Shown here piece after piece: positions 24,796 to 33,313 of a DNA stretch of 41,182 nucleotides. The notes under the pieces are model-generated. The model saw only the letters and a list, made by a program, of their open reading frames with translations, was not told the origin of the DNA and made no database searches. The stretch comes from Candidatus Gastranaerophilales bacterium (lineage in GTDB: Bacteria > Cyanobacteriota > Vampirovibrionia > Gastranaerophilales > Gastranaerophilaceae). A program made the translations under genes and the position numbers. The stretch spans positions 1 through 41,182 of the forward strand of contig CALVEC010000019.1 of NCBI GenBank assembly GCA_944326475.1, in the 5' to 3' direction. Each line of letters starts with the position of its first letter. The stretch's first letter is position 1.

Positions 24796-27219
24796 TTATT
24801 TTTTTATTTTTATAGCAACAAAACTCTCCGGCGCAATTTCTTTTTTTTCATAATCGGAGATTTCTTCCTCCATTGCATTTAAGTATACAATTTTTGAATA
24901 AGGAAGTTCCGTGCTGAAGTCAAATATACGCGGTGCTTTTGAAGGATTTACGAATCGCAGTATAAGATTATTTTTTTCGTCTGATTTTATAGCAGAAATT
25001 TCAAAGCCTTTTGCTTTTGCAAATTGTATATTTTGAAAATCCGAAAACTCAGCAAACGTCTTTCCGAAAAATTTATCCACGCTTTTTTTCATTTTTTTTG
25101 TATCAAATAAAACGGCAAAACGCACAGACATTGCACCCTTCATCTGCAGCTCAGGAGTATCCAGCGGAGGTCCTGCCGGGGTTCCCCGTGTCGGATTTTC
25201 CGGATTGGATATTGTGCCTGTAGACCTTAGAACAGTCAACATTATTGCATTTTTATAAATCTCGTATTCTTGCAATCCCTCTGTGATTATTCCGGCATTG
25301 TTTGCACAGACATATTTTTGAAGCGGGGCTGTATTGTATTTAAGTTCAATTCCCCGCGGCGCCGGAATATACTTATAAATATCATAATTCGGGTCAAATT
25401 CACGAATAACCTCGGATATCAAATCGTCAGAAATTGTCTCTGTTATTTTATTTTCAAAATTAAATTTGAATTGCAAAATATGATTTTCCGATTTGTTTAC
25501 CCAGTCTGTTTTTATTTCAGCAAAATTGCTGCCGTTTTCAATCGAAACAAAAATATTTAGTTTATGTCGTAGTGTTTTTTTACTTCTGCCTTTGTTGTTT
25601 GAGGTTTTGGGGATGTCTATTTCTGCCGTGAGTTTCAGAATGCATCTGGAAAAACCCTTTTCAAAAACTTCGGATTTCAAAATTTTTGCTTTTATTTCCC
25701 TGTCTTTTTTTAAGGCGCCAAAATTATAGCTGTCTCCTATATCGGCACGGTCAATTATGTCTATAAAATTTTTGTACTCTTTGTTTTGCTTTTTATCTAC
25801 TGCACAAATCTTTTTGTTTTTCAGATAAATTTTTATATTTTCGTTTTCTACAGAAGATTCTGTTACTCTTAAGTCAGAGTTTTTTTGTAAAAATTTACCC
25901 TCAAGTTTCGTGGCTGAAAAAGCCGGGATATTTTTTACATCAACAAGATATTCATATATATCGCAAAAATCTTCTGTAACAGGGATTTTGTCAACAGGAT
26001 ATAATTTTTCGTCAGGAAACCCTTTTTGCACTCCAATTAACTGAAAATCTTTTAAATTTTTTTCTGAATAAAATTTAATTGCGCCTGAAAAATCAGTATC
26101 AGAGAAATTAAAGACAGTAAGATTGTCTCCTTTAATATCTCTGAAAACGCTTTTTTCTATTGCATGTGCAGTCTGAAATATTTTTTCATATCTGATATTG
26201 TTTTCTCTGTGGACCGCATCGGTGCTGCAGCCATAGATGCTGTCATGTGCATGATTTTTCATAAGCATTTTATATGCATAATCTATTTCACGCTGATAAT
26301 TTCTTGTTCTTGAAAGATAAGAGGTTAAAGCTTGCAGCGGTTCGATTTTTTTTGTTAAAAGCCACTGAGCCTTTGTATTTTTTTGTTTCAAATCAATTCG
26401 AGAGGAGTATACACCGGGCAGAATAAAATTCCTTTCTCTGCTTCTCTGTTCATCTGACACGTACTTTTTGAAATTATCTCTTACCTGCTCAAAATATTCA
26501 AACGGTTCAGACAAAACTATTTCATAGTCATCAAGATATTTATTCACTTGCGCTATTTGTTCTTTTATATTTTCCGCTGCAGCTAAATGGTCTGCTCCTA
26601 AAGGGAGAAGAAGATTAGCCGAGCTGTATTTGGCAATTCTGTCAAGAGTCCGTTTTATTCCCGACGCTTTTTGGTCGTAAGACACATTCTGCGACAGTTC
26701 GTCATGAAAATAGCCTTCAATAAGATACGTTGTATTCAGCCCGTTGAAATTAAACTCTGAAGGATTGCACCCGCAGCCGCGCCAGAAAATCCCGTAGTCT
26801 ATATTGAAATAATTTACTATTTTGGGCATGTCTTTGCTGTGCCCGAAAGTATCTGCGTGATATGCGATAAAATCTTTACAGCCAAAATGACGTGAATAGT
26901 TTATGCCGTATTGCAGATTTCTGATTAATGATTCTCTGTCGACAAGCAGGCTGTCCGTAGAACAGTAGTAAGGACCTATGTATAATTTTTTTTGTGCAAT
27001 CAATTTTTCAACTTCACACTTGCGCTCGGGATAAATCTCTAAAAAATCTTCAAGAGCAGCAGTTTGTCCGTCAAAATAAAAACAATCAAGTGTCCCTGAG
27101 TGAAGTTTCTGCAAGACATCTTCAAAAACCTCGATAAGCCTGATACGAAATTCTTCAAACTCTCTGTACCACTCCCTGTCCCAGTGGGTATGAATATATG
27201 CATAAACTTTTTTCTTCAT
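24796..27219 (-). CDS. Glycoside hydrolase family 38 alpha-mannosidase
   Basis: This 807-residue enzyme should release alpha-linked mannose. The N-terminal catalytic domain has THWDREWY (His12 and Asp14 as zinc ligands), FYFDGQTAALEDFLE, and HADTFGHSKD with Asp123 as the likely nucleophile. NHAHDSIYGCSTDAVH follows near 320-340 and supplies another zinc histidine. Beta-rich C-terminal domains follow, with the family block NPTRGTPAGPP. No signal peptide is present, so it acts in the cytoplasm on imported oligosaccharides or a modified (for example phospho-) mannoside. No transporter or other sugar gene is beside it. The ATG follows a short AT-rich gap without a strong ribosome-binding site. 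Confidence 0.93.
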   Translation of the reverse strand: MKKKVYAYIHTHWDREWYREFEEFRIRLIEVFEDVLQKLHSGTLDCFYFDGQTAALEDFLEIYPERKCEVEKLIAQKKLYIGPYYCSTDSLLVDRESLIRNLQYGINYSRHFGCKDFIAYHADTFGHSKDMPKIVNYFNIDYGIFWRGCGCNPSEFNFNGLNTTYLIEGYFHDELSQNVSYDQKASGIKRTLDRIAKYSSANLLLPLGADHLAAAENIKEQIAQVNKYLDDYEIVLSEPFEYFEQVRDNFKKYVSDEQRSRERNFILPGVYSSRIDLKQKNTKAQWLLTKKIEPLQALTSYLSRTRNYQREIDYAYKMLMKNHAHDSIYGCSTDAVHRENNIRYEKIFQTAHAIEKSVFRDIKGDNLTVFNFSDTDFSGAIKFYSEKNLKDFQLIGVQKGFPDEKLYPVDKIPVTEDFCDIYEYLVDVKNIPAFSATKLEGKFLQKNSDLRVTESSVENENIKIYLKNKKICAVDKKQNKEYKNFIDIIDRADIGDSYNFGALKKDREIKAKILKSEVFEKGFSRCILKLTAEIDIPKTSNNKGRSKKTLRHKLNIFVSIENGSNFAEIKTDWVNKSENHILQFKFNFENKITETISDDLISEVIREFDPNYDIYKYIPAPRGIELKYNTAPLQKYVCANNAGIITEGLQEYEIYKNAIMLTVLRSTGTISNPENPTRGTPAGPPLDTPELQMKGAMSVRFAVLFDTKKMKKSVDKFFGKTFAEFSDFQNIQFAKAKGFEISAIKSDEKNNLILRFVNPSKAPRIFDFSTELPYSKIVYLNAMEEEISDYEKKEIAPESFVAIKIKK

Positions 27220-27307
27220 GTTTTATATTTTAGAATTTTAAAACATTAATGGCAAAAATTTAATTTTAATTTACCTGTTAGTATAAATTTAGTCTATAAT
27301 ATATCTA

Positions 27308-29074
27308 ATGAAAAAATTTTTACCGATAATTTTAATACTTATATTTTGCACTTTTGCTTATCTTTGGATAAATGAAAGTGACGGATATAAAATAATTAAA
27401 GTAAATTCTGCAGATGAATTTTATATAGACTACAACAAAAATCAGATACCCGAAGAAAAAGAGCTTTGCATCTTGTATTATGTAAGAAGCTTTAAACCGC
27501 AGCAGGATTCAGAATATAATCAGGTTGAAACAGCAAAATTGTCTTATCTTGCAGACGAATTTGCGCGTAAAAAACTATTAAACAAAACTCCTGTAATACA
27601 ATATGATGAATACCGCAGAGTAAAAACCGTAACCATTGACGGTCAGGATTATGCAAAAATCCTTATGGATAAAGGTTTTGCCAGTGCAAATACATCAATC
27701 GAAAATAATCCTTATTTTGAAATTAAAAACAAAATACAAATTGCGAATAATTTGAGTACTGCCGCAAAATTACAACTCGTTAGTTTTAATCCGCACTCCA
27801 AAAACTATCACAAACTTGACTGCAAACACGCTTTTGACGCAGCATCCGTTATTATACTTGAAGAAAAAGATTTGCCCAAAGATGCAAAAAAATGCAAAAT
27901 ATGCCATTCAAAAAAAGTTAAAAAGTCTTATCCGAGAACGGTGCTTGAAAAATATAAACCGCTTTTTGTTAACGATGTTATAGAAATATATGTCTCGGAT
28001 TTTACAAAATATTTTTATCCGTCTTCGCATTGTACAACGACTGTATGCAAATCACTTCTTAATCGTATCAATAACTCGAAAGAGACTATTGATTTTGCTG
28101 TGTATGGGATTTATAACCAGCCGGAAATAATAAATGCGCTAAAAAAAGCGAAAGACAGAGGGGTAAAAATCAGATGGGTTTATGACCTTGATTCTGCCGG
28201 CAATTCAATATATCCCCACACAAAGAATACGGTCGTCCTTCTCTCGAATGCCCGTTCTGATATAGAAAACCGTTATCCGAATGCAATTATGCATAACAAA
28301 TTTTTTATCTTTGACAACAGTTCTGTATGGCTCGGATCTGCAAATATCAGCGATACAGACCTTTCAGGTTTTAATGCAAACACTGTCTTATATATAAAGT
28401 CGGCAGAAATTGCATCCATATATAGAAAAGAATTTGAGCAGATGTACAGCGGAAGTTTTCACAAAGATAAATCAAAAACGCTAAACAACGAAAATATAAA
28501 ACTTGGGCAGTCTGTAGTTTCTGTTTATTTTTCTCCTCAAGACAAATCGATGACAAAGAAAATAATTCCGCTTGTCCAAAATGCTAAAAAGTATATTTAT
28601 ATACCGATTTTTGTAATCACCGATAAAATCCTGATACAAGAGTTAACAGAGGCAAAATCAAGAGGGGTTGACGTTCTTATACTTACTGACGCAACCGGGG
28701 CTGCAAACAAATATTCACCCATTGCAGAGCTTCGTAAAGCGGGATTTAAGGTAAAAGTTGAAGACAGACCGGGTAAATTACACACAAAGGCAATGATTAT
28801 TGACGATGAGTATTTGATTGCAGGGTCAATGAATTTTTCAAAAAGCGGCGAAAATTACAATGATGAGAACATTGTGATAATTAAAGACAAAGAAATTGCC
28901 CGTATATACAAAAGACATTTTATGCATCTTTGGAACAGCGTTCCGGACAAATGGCTTTACAAAAGCCCTTCCGCAGAATCCTTCAGCTCTATTAATTCCT
29001 GTTATGACGGTATTGACAATGATTTTGACGGAAAAATAGACGCAGAAGACGACGGTTGTAAAATAAAACACTAA
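27308..29074 (+). CDS. Secreted or anchored PLD-family protein with SNase-like and zinc-motif regions
   Basis: This 588-residue protein is a mosaic. An N-terminal hydrophobic anchor or signal (3-20) is followed by an SNase-like region (about 28-150, with DGQDYAKILMDKGFA). Next comes a zinc-type motif of His168, Cys172, Cys196 and Cys199, like the Ada-type motif often found behind SNase domains. Two phospholipase D half-sites follow: His329-x-Lys331 with Asp336, and His492-x-Lys494 with Asp499, each followed by GSxN (GSAN, GSMN). The tail has CYDGIDNDFDGKIDAEDDGC (565-584), a calcium-loop-like motif. PLD and SNase folds suggest an envelope nuclease or phosphodiesterase. The SNase catalytic residues are not all evident, so it may be inactive. 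Confidence 0.85.
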   Translation: MKKFLPIILILIFCTFAYLWINESDGYKIIKVNSADEFYIDYNKNQIPEEKELCILYYVRSFKPQQDSEYNQVETAKLSYLADEFARKKLLNKTPVIQYDEYRRVKTVTIDGQDYAKILMDKGFASANTSIENNPYFEIKNKIQIANNLSTAAKLQLVSFNPHSKNYHKLDCKHAFDAASVIILEEKDLPKDAKKCKICHSKKVKKSYPRTVLEKYKPLFVNDVIEIYVSDFTKYFYPSSHCTTTVCKSLLNRINNSKETIDFAVYGIYNQPEIINALKKAKDRGVKIRWVYDLDSAGNSIYPHTKNTVVLLSNARSDIENRYPNAIMHNKFFIFDNSSVWLGSANISDTDLSGFNANTVLYIKSAEIASIYRKEFEQMYSGSFHKDKSKTLNNENIKLGQSVVSVYFSPQDKSMTKKIIPLVQNAKKYIYIPIFVITDKILIQELTEAKSRGVDVLILTDATGAANKYSPIAELRKAGFKVKVEDRPGKLHTKAMIIDDEYLIAGSMNFSKSGENYNDENIVIIKDKEIARIYKRHFMHLWNSVPDKWLYKSPSAESFSSINSCYDGIDNDFDGKIDAEDDGCKIKH

Positions 29075-29865
29075 ACATGATTTTTGTTGTGATAATTAAT
29101 CATAATTAAAAACAAAATTCCGAGAATTATGGCAAATCCTGATACAAGCTGGGCAACCGGAACCCCAAAAACATCCAGAACACTGTCTATACGTAAAAAT
29201 TCAATAAAAAATCTGCCGGCAGAATATAATATTAAATAGCTAAAAAACACTGTTCCGTCAGCAATTTTTGGTATTTTTCGTATTCCGAAAAGTAAAATAA
29301 AGAAAACTAAAATATTCCATATTGATTCATACAAAAATGTCGGATGGAAATATTCAAAATGAAGATATTCGTATGGACGATATACGGTCGGTATAAAAAG
29401 TCCGAAAGGCAAATTTGTAGGCAGACCAAAGGCTTCACAGTTAAAATAATTTCCGAAACGCCCTGTTGCCTGACCGATTAGCAAGCCGTATGCAAAGACA
29501 TCAGCATATTTAAGAAAATTAAGTTTGTGTTTTTTTGTAAGGATTATACCTGCCGTGATACCTCCTATAAGTGCTCCGTGAATAGACAAACCGCCTCTCC
29601 AGACTGCAAAAATTTCATTAAGGTGCTTTGCATAATATTGAATATCCATAAGTACATAATAAATACGGGCACCTAAAATGGCGGATATTATAATCACAGG
29701 CAGGATATCTAAAATCTTTTCGGTATCAACTTCCCTGTAGTAACGTTTTGCAATTGCAAACATAGTACCGATTCCAAAAAGAATAGCAAAAAACATTATT
29801 ATCCCATAGAAATGCACATCAAACTGCCCTATTGAAAAGGCGATAGGTGACTGAGGCGATTGCAT
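29071..29865 (-). CDS. lgt: Prolipoprotein diacylglyceryl transferase
   Basis: This 264-residue polytopic inner-membrane enzyme transfers diacylglycerol from phosphatidylglycerol to the lipobox cysteine of prolipoproteins. About seven transmembrane helices are visible. Family blocks are WRGGLSIHGALIGG and the signature GQATGRFGNYFNCEAFG with the essential Arg; YESIWNILVFFILL and GRFFIEFLRID follow. It begins one base after the stop of the TPR gene, with CGGAG inside that gene, so the two are cotranscribed. Its 3' end overlaps the convergent PLD-family gene by 4 bases. Likely clients in this window are the two Tat lipoproteins at 37046-39594. Confidence 0.95.
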   Translation of the reverse strand: MQSPQSPIAFSIGQFDVHFYGIIMFFAILFGIGTMFAIAKRYYREVDTEKILDILPVIIISAILGARIYYVLMDIQYYAKHLNEIFAVWRGGLSIHGALIGGITAGIILTKKHKLNFLKYADVFAYGLLIGQATGRFGNYFNCEAFGLPTNLPFGLFIPTVYRPYEYLHFEYFHPTFLYESIWNILVFFILLFGIRKIPKIADGTVFFSYLILYSAGRFFIEFLRIDSVLDVFGVPVAQLVSGFAIILGILFLIMINYHNKNHV

Positions 29866-30486
29866 TTATTGCTCCGCCGGAGTATCTTCTTCCGGAGAAT
29901 AGTTTTTCAGTTCATCAGTCAATGCGTTTATTTGATTTTCTATTTTTTCTTTATCTTCAGCATCCGGTTTTTTTATAAGGTATGTATTATAATTTTCAAT
30001 TGCTGAATTTATATTGTCTGATATTTCTTTTTTGTCTTCATCGGAAAGCGAATCATCATTTTCTGAAGGTTCCGCAGCTTGTTCAGCATCAGATTGCTCT
30101 GCAGGTGTTTGTATATCTTCCGAGCTATCTTCTGTTTCTGCTTTCTTGTTTATTTTTTTATAAGCCAGTTCTTCTTGCGCAACAGCAAGAGAATAATAGG
30201 AATCAGCAAAATCAGGTTTTAATTTTATTGCATTTTCGAGTGATTTTGCAGCTTCATCGTACTGCTTTGCAGAGATGAGTGCGACTCCGAGATTGTAGTG
30301 AGATTCAAATACGTTTGCATCTAAATCTATACTTGAACGAAGTCTGCATATTGCTTTTTCAATATCTCCGGCTTCCATATATTCCTGAGCCTTGGAGTTC
30401 AGCTCTTGAACCGCAAGATTATTTATACAAGCGGTACTTATAACCGATACAAACAAAACCGTTATTAACAGGATGATTTTTTTCAT
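29866..30486 (-). CDS. TPR-repeat lipoprotein-like protein
   Basis: This 206-residue protein has a hydrophobic N-terminal signal ending in Cys20 (SVISTAC). This could be a lipidation site, although the residue three before the Cys is Ser rather than the usual Leu. Three tetratricopeptide repeats follow (about 30-130: QEYMEAGDIEKAICRLRSSI, SHYNLGVALISAKQYDEAAK, DSYYSLAVAQEELAYKK). A long acidic Glu/Asp/Ser/Ala tract (about 117-160) interrupts the C-terminal part before a last helix pair. TPR proteins mediate protein-protein contacts; the partner is unknown. It precedes lgt in the same operon and is divergent from the zinc-finger operon. Confidence 0.82.
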   Translation of the reverse strand: MKKIILLITVLFVSVISTACINNLAVQELNSKAQEYMEAGDIEKAICRLRSSIDLDANVFESHYNLGVALISAKQYDEAAKSLENAIKLKPDFADSYYSLAVAQEELAYKKINKKAETEDSSEDIQTPAEQSDAEQAAEPSENDDSLSDEDKKEISDNINSAIENYNTYLIKKPDAEDKEKIENQINALTDELKNYSPEEDTPAEQ

Positions 30487-30549
30487 ATTACTTACTAATT
30501 CAACTTAACATCTTCAATTATTGCAATATGATAATCAAAATAAAAGTAT

Positions 30550-30578
30550 TTGGCAACATGGTTAAAATAAGATACAAT
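30550..30578 (+). promoter_or_regulatory. Promoter of the zinc finger-HEAT-ruvX-yrzB operon
   Basis: TTGGCA (30550-30555) and TACAAT (30573-30578) are separated by 17 bases, which places the start near 30585, about 25 bases before the first gene. Confidence 0.7.
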
Positions 30579-30609
30579 AAATGAAGTAGATTAAAAGGTC
30601 AAAAAAGAT

Positions 30610-30870
30610 ATGTCAAATGATGAAAAGGTAGTCTCCTTGCAGAGAAACAAGAAACACAAAGCCGATGAAGAAAATGTAAAGAATAATGAACTTGTGTATT
30701 GCAGTTTTTGCGGACGCCCTAATACGCAGGTCGTAAAGATGGTAAAAGGACCCGGGGTAAGTATTTGTTCGGAATGCACAATGATAGCTGTTCAATATCT
30801 TATTCTGGAAGACAAAATGCCGACAGGAGAGGCTCAAAAAATTCTGGATGCATTCTGGAGTAAGGTTTAA
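30610..30870 (+). CDS. Stand-alone ClpX-type zinc-finger protein
   Basis: This 86-residue protein consists of a basic N-terminal tail (KKHKADEENVK) and a ClpX-type C4 zinc domain: Cys31-x2-Cys34, then Cys53-x2-Cys56 (YCSFCGRP and SICSECTMIA). In ClpX this domain dimerises and binds substrates and adaptors; here no AAA+ ATPase part follows. The C-terminal helix (EDKMPTGEAQKILDAFW) is extra. It could act as a ClpX adaptor, a competitor, or an unrelated DNA- or RNA-binding protein. It is the first gene of an operon whose next gene starts 1 base after its stop. A GG-containing sequence lies upstream, and the start is the only ATG in range. Confidence 0.8.
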   Translation: MSNDEKVVSLQRNKKHKADEENVKNNELVYCSFCGRPNTQVVKMVKGPGVSICSECTMIAVQYLILEDKMPTGEAQKILDAFWSKV

Positions 30871-30871
30871 T

Positions 30872-32497
30872 ATGGCAGAGAACAAACTTCAAATAAGAGC
30901 AAAACTTCTTTCTGCTATTGATGAATTGCTGTCTCTTTCCGAAAAACAAACCGAAGTGCCGGCAAAACTCATTAGCGAACTTAAGGAAATTGAAGACAAA
31001 AAATCCGTTCTTGAGATATTGGTAAAAGAACTGTTAAAAGACTCGTCAGAGAACAAAATAATTGTGCTTACTTTTCTTTTGCAAGAGCTTGCAGACAAAG
31101 AGGAAACGGAAAAAGCTGTCATTGACGAACTTGTAAACCCCAAAAATACGGATAGGACAAAAACAAAACTGGTAAATGTTTTGCGTTCGCTGGGGCGTCA
31201 TGTAAATTATGAAGAATACACCACTTTTTTTGAAAATCCCGATGAAATAATTGATTCAGACACGTCTGTTCTTTTAAAAAAAGCTATAGTAAACCCCGCA
31301 GCCCAGGTAGATTTTTTAGATTTTTTAAGGGCGCTTCCGGAAACAGAACAGGAAATGCTGATTGGCTCATTAAATGAAGATTATGACGGAGACAATATTG
31401 CAAATATTTTAACCCCGGTAATTCTTTCAAAACCTTATTCCGAACTTGCAAAAACCGCAGTTAAATATATCGGAGAATCAAAATCAAAGCTCGCTGTTCC
31501 TACTTTGCATTGGGTTATAGACAATATTGAAGACGAATCCATCCGCTCTTTGGCGCAAAAAAGTCTTAACATGTTAAAACTGGCGGGATTTGCAAAAGAC
31601 GAAACCGAAGAATTTTACAAAGAAATGCTTAAAGATTATCCCGTATACAAATGCTATGCCAGCTTGCCTGACGGTCACGGCAACATAGGGATTATATTCT
31701 CAAGGAAAACGCCGGCAAATCTTATTCACATGTTCTCGGTTATTGTGAATGACACGGACGGTGTTATTGAGTGTTTTGGATTCAATGATATATCTGACCA
31801 GGAATTTTCGAGAATTGTAAAAAGATTTTATGAAAATGACATAATTGTTGAAGTTCCTGCAGAGTTTTGCAGATACGAGACTGAAAACGCAGAGAAGCTG
31901 ACCCGACTTAAATACAGAGATATTTCGTATGAATATATAGCCTGGAAAACACTGCTAAAAGACATTCCTCCGGGAAATATCGATCTCACAGAAGGTTTAA
32001 AAGATACGGAGCTGTCTGTTGAAGCGCTCAATATGATTTATAATGCGGGTTATTTCAAAAACTGGTTTTTTGCCTCAAATGACAGCGATGAATATGACAA
32101 ATTTACCGGATTAATAAAGACTTTTGACAGAAATAATTTTTATCAACAGCTTTCCGGTGCGCTAAAAGATAATTTTGATACAATTTTTAATCCGGTAGAA
32201 ACAAAAAAACTTAATCACAGACTGCTTGTAACAGCTTATCTCTTAAAACGCTCAGGCACGGAAAATATTGCAAATATGATTTATTCCTTAATTGAAACAT
32301 CTGATTACAAGTTTATTTTCCTTGACAACATGCTTAAAAAAAGCGTTTATGAATATTTTCTGAATGAAAAAGAAAAGTATTATGATTTGAAAAAATCCCA
32401 GTCTATATTCACAAGAAAAAGGGATAGTAATATTGATATAAATTTTGTGGAATTTGTTATTTCTGAAATAGAAAAACACTGGGTGGCAGATGAATAA
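30872..32497 (+). CDS. Hypothetical protein with N-terminal HEAT-like helical repeats
   Basis: This 541-residue soluble protein has an N-terminal half (about 1-230) made of regular helix pairs resembling HEAT or armadillo repeats (ELLSLSEKQTEVPAKLISEL, VPTLHWVIDNIEDESIRSLA). The C-terminal half mixes strands and helices and contains a stretch with a strand-rich core (IGIIFSRKTPANLIHMFSVI and VIECFGFNDIS). No catalytic motif is seen. AAGG 6 bases before 30872 sets the start. It sits between the ClpX-type zinc finger and ruvX, and overlaps ruvX by 8 bases, so translation is coupled. Scaffold or regulatory function is inferred from the repeats only. Confidence 0.72.
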   Translation: MAENKLQIRAKLLSAIDELLSLSEKQTEVPAKLISELKEIEDKKSVLEILVKELLKDSSENKIIVLTFLLQELADKEETEKAVIDELVNPKNTDRTKTKLVNVLRSLGRHVNYEEYTTFFENPDEIIDSDTSVLLKKAIVNPAAQVDFLDFLRALPETEQEMLIGSLNEDYDGDNIANILTPVILSKPYSELAKTAVKYIGESKSKLAVPTLHWVIDNIEDESIRSLAQKSLNMLKLAGFAKDETEEFYKEMLKDYPVYKCYASLPDGHGNIGIIFSRKTPANLIHMFSVIVNDTDGVIECFGFNDISDQEFSRIVKRFYENDIIVEVPAEFCRYETENAEKLTRLKYRDISYEYIAWKTLLKDIPPGNIDLTEGLKDTELSVEALNMIYNAGYFKNWFFASNDSDEYDKFTGLIKTFDRNNFYQQLSGALKDNFDTIFNPVETKKLNHRLLVTAYLLKRSGTENIANMIYSLIETSDYKFIFLDNMLKKSVYEYFLNEKEKYYDLKKSQSIFTRKRDSNIDINFVEFVISEIEKHWVADE

Positions 32498-32903
32498 AAT
32501 TATGGGACTGGACGTAGGAACAAAACGTATCGGGGTATCATTGAGTGATGCCCTTGGTTTCACTGCGCAGCCTTATGAGACCATACCTCGTCAGCCGGAA
32601 GAAAATGCGATAGCAGCAATAAAAAAAATTTGCACTGAAAACAATGTAAAAAAAATAGTAATAGGACTACCCAAAATGATGAACGGCACCATCGGCGAAC
32701 AAGCAGAGGATTGCATAAAGTTTTCTGATTTGCTAAAATCAGATTTTGAGATTATATTTGAAGACGAAAGACTAACAAGCCGGCAGGCAGAAAAGATACT
32801 TGCATTGCAAGGCAAAAAATACACAAAAAACAAAGGTTTGGTAGATTTAAAAAGTGCTTGCATTATACTGCAGCAGTATTTAGACAGAAACAGTATTAAC
32901 TAG
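32490..32903 (+). CDS. ruvX: Holliday junction resolvase-like RuvX / YqgF (pre-16S rRNA nuclease)
   Basis: This 137-residue protein of the RNase H fold matches YqgF, the enzyme that processes pre-16S rRNA 5' ends and is also annotated as a putative Holliday junction resolvase. Acidic catalytic positions are Asp8 in MGLDVGTKRIGVSLSD, Glu in FEDERLTSRQAE, and Asp in VDLKSACIILQQYLD. IVIGLPKMMNG is also typical. The length is normal. It overlaps the previous gene by 8 bases and is followed after 14 bases by yrzB. The ruvX-yrzB pairing matches the order known from Firmicutes, which supports both calls. Confidence 0.93.
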   Translation: MNKIMGLDVGTKRIGVSLSDALGFTAQPYETIPRQPEENAIAAIKKICTENNVKKIVIGLPKMMNGTIGEQAEDCIKFSDLLKSDFEIIFEDERLTSRQAEKILALQGKKYTKNKGLVDLKSACIILQQYLDRNSIN

Positions 32904-32917
32904 AAAGCGAGAAGAAT

Positions 32918-33235
32918 ATGACACATCAGGAAGAAAATATAGAAGAACAGCTTATTGAAACAGTAGACGAAGACGGTAATGTTGTAAACTTTGAACTATT
33001 AGATATTATTCAGGTTGAAGATGATGAATCAATAAAAGACAATGAATATGCGCTTTTGCTTCCTATTGATGACAAAGAAGCAGAAAGTGATGAAGAAAAA
33101 GAAGTTGTTCTTATGAAGCTTAAAAAAGACGGAGAAGATTATATTTTTGAAGCAATTGAAGACGATACAGAATTTGACAAAGTTGTTGAATACATAAACA
33201 TTCTTCAGTCTCAGGAAAATAATGAAGACGAATAA
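32918..33235 (+). CDS. yrzB: DUF1292 (YrzB-like) acidic protein
   Basis: This 105-residue, strongly acidic protein matches the DUF1292/UPF0473 family: ETVDEDGNVVNFELLDIIQV, YALLLPIDD, then VVLMKLKKDGEDYIFEAIED. The fold is small and beta-rich, and the function is unknown. Its place just after ruvX is the same as in many Firmicutes, where the ireB-ruvX-yrzB order is common. GCGAGAAG precedes the ATG. It is the last gene of the operon, and a hairpin follows at 33272-33313. Confidence 0.88.
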   Translation: MTHQEENIEEQLIETVDEDGNVVNFELLDIIQVEDDESIKDNEYALLLPIDDKEAESDEEKEVVLMKLKKDGEDYIFEAIEDDTEFDKVVEYINILQSQENNEDE

Positions 33236-33271
33236 CACTCTCCTGCTTCAATAGTGAAAATTTTCGCAAAT

Positions 33272-33313
33272 AATCAGGAATAAAACACAAATACTGCAGG
33301 TTTATTCCTGATT
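33272..33313. terminator. Hairpin between yrzB and convergent orphan
   Basis: AATCAGGAATAAA (33272-33284) pairs perfectly over 13 bp with TTTATTCCTGATT (33301-33313) around a 16-base loop. The right arm overlaps the stop of the minus-strand gene. The T-run is poor, so it is a weaker terminator. Confidence 0.55.
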
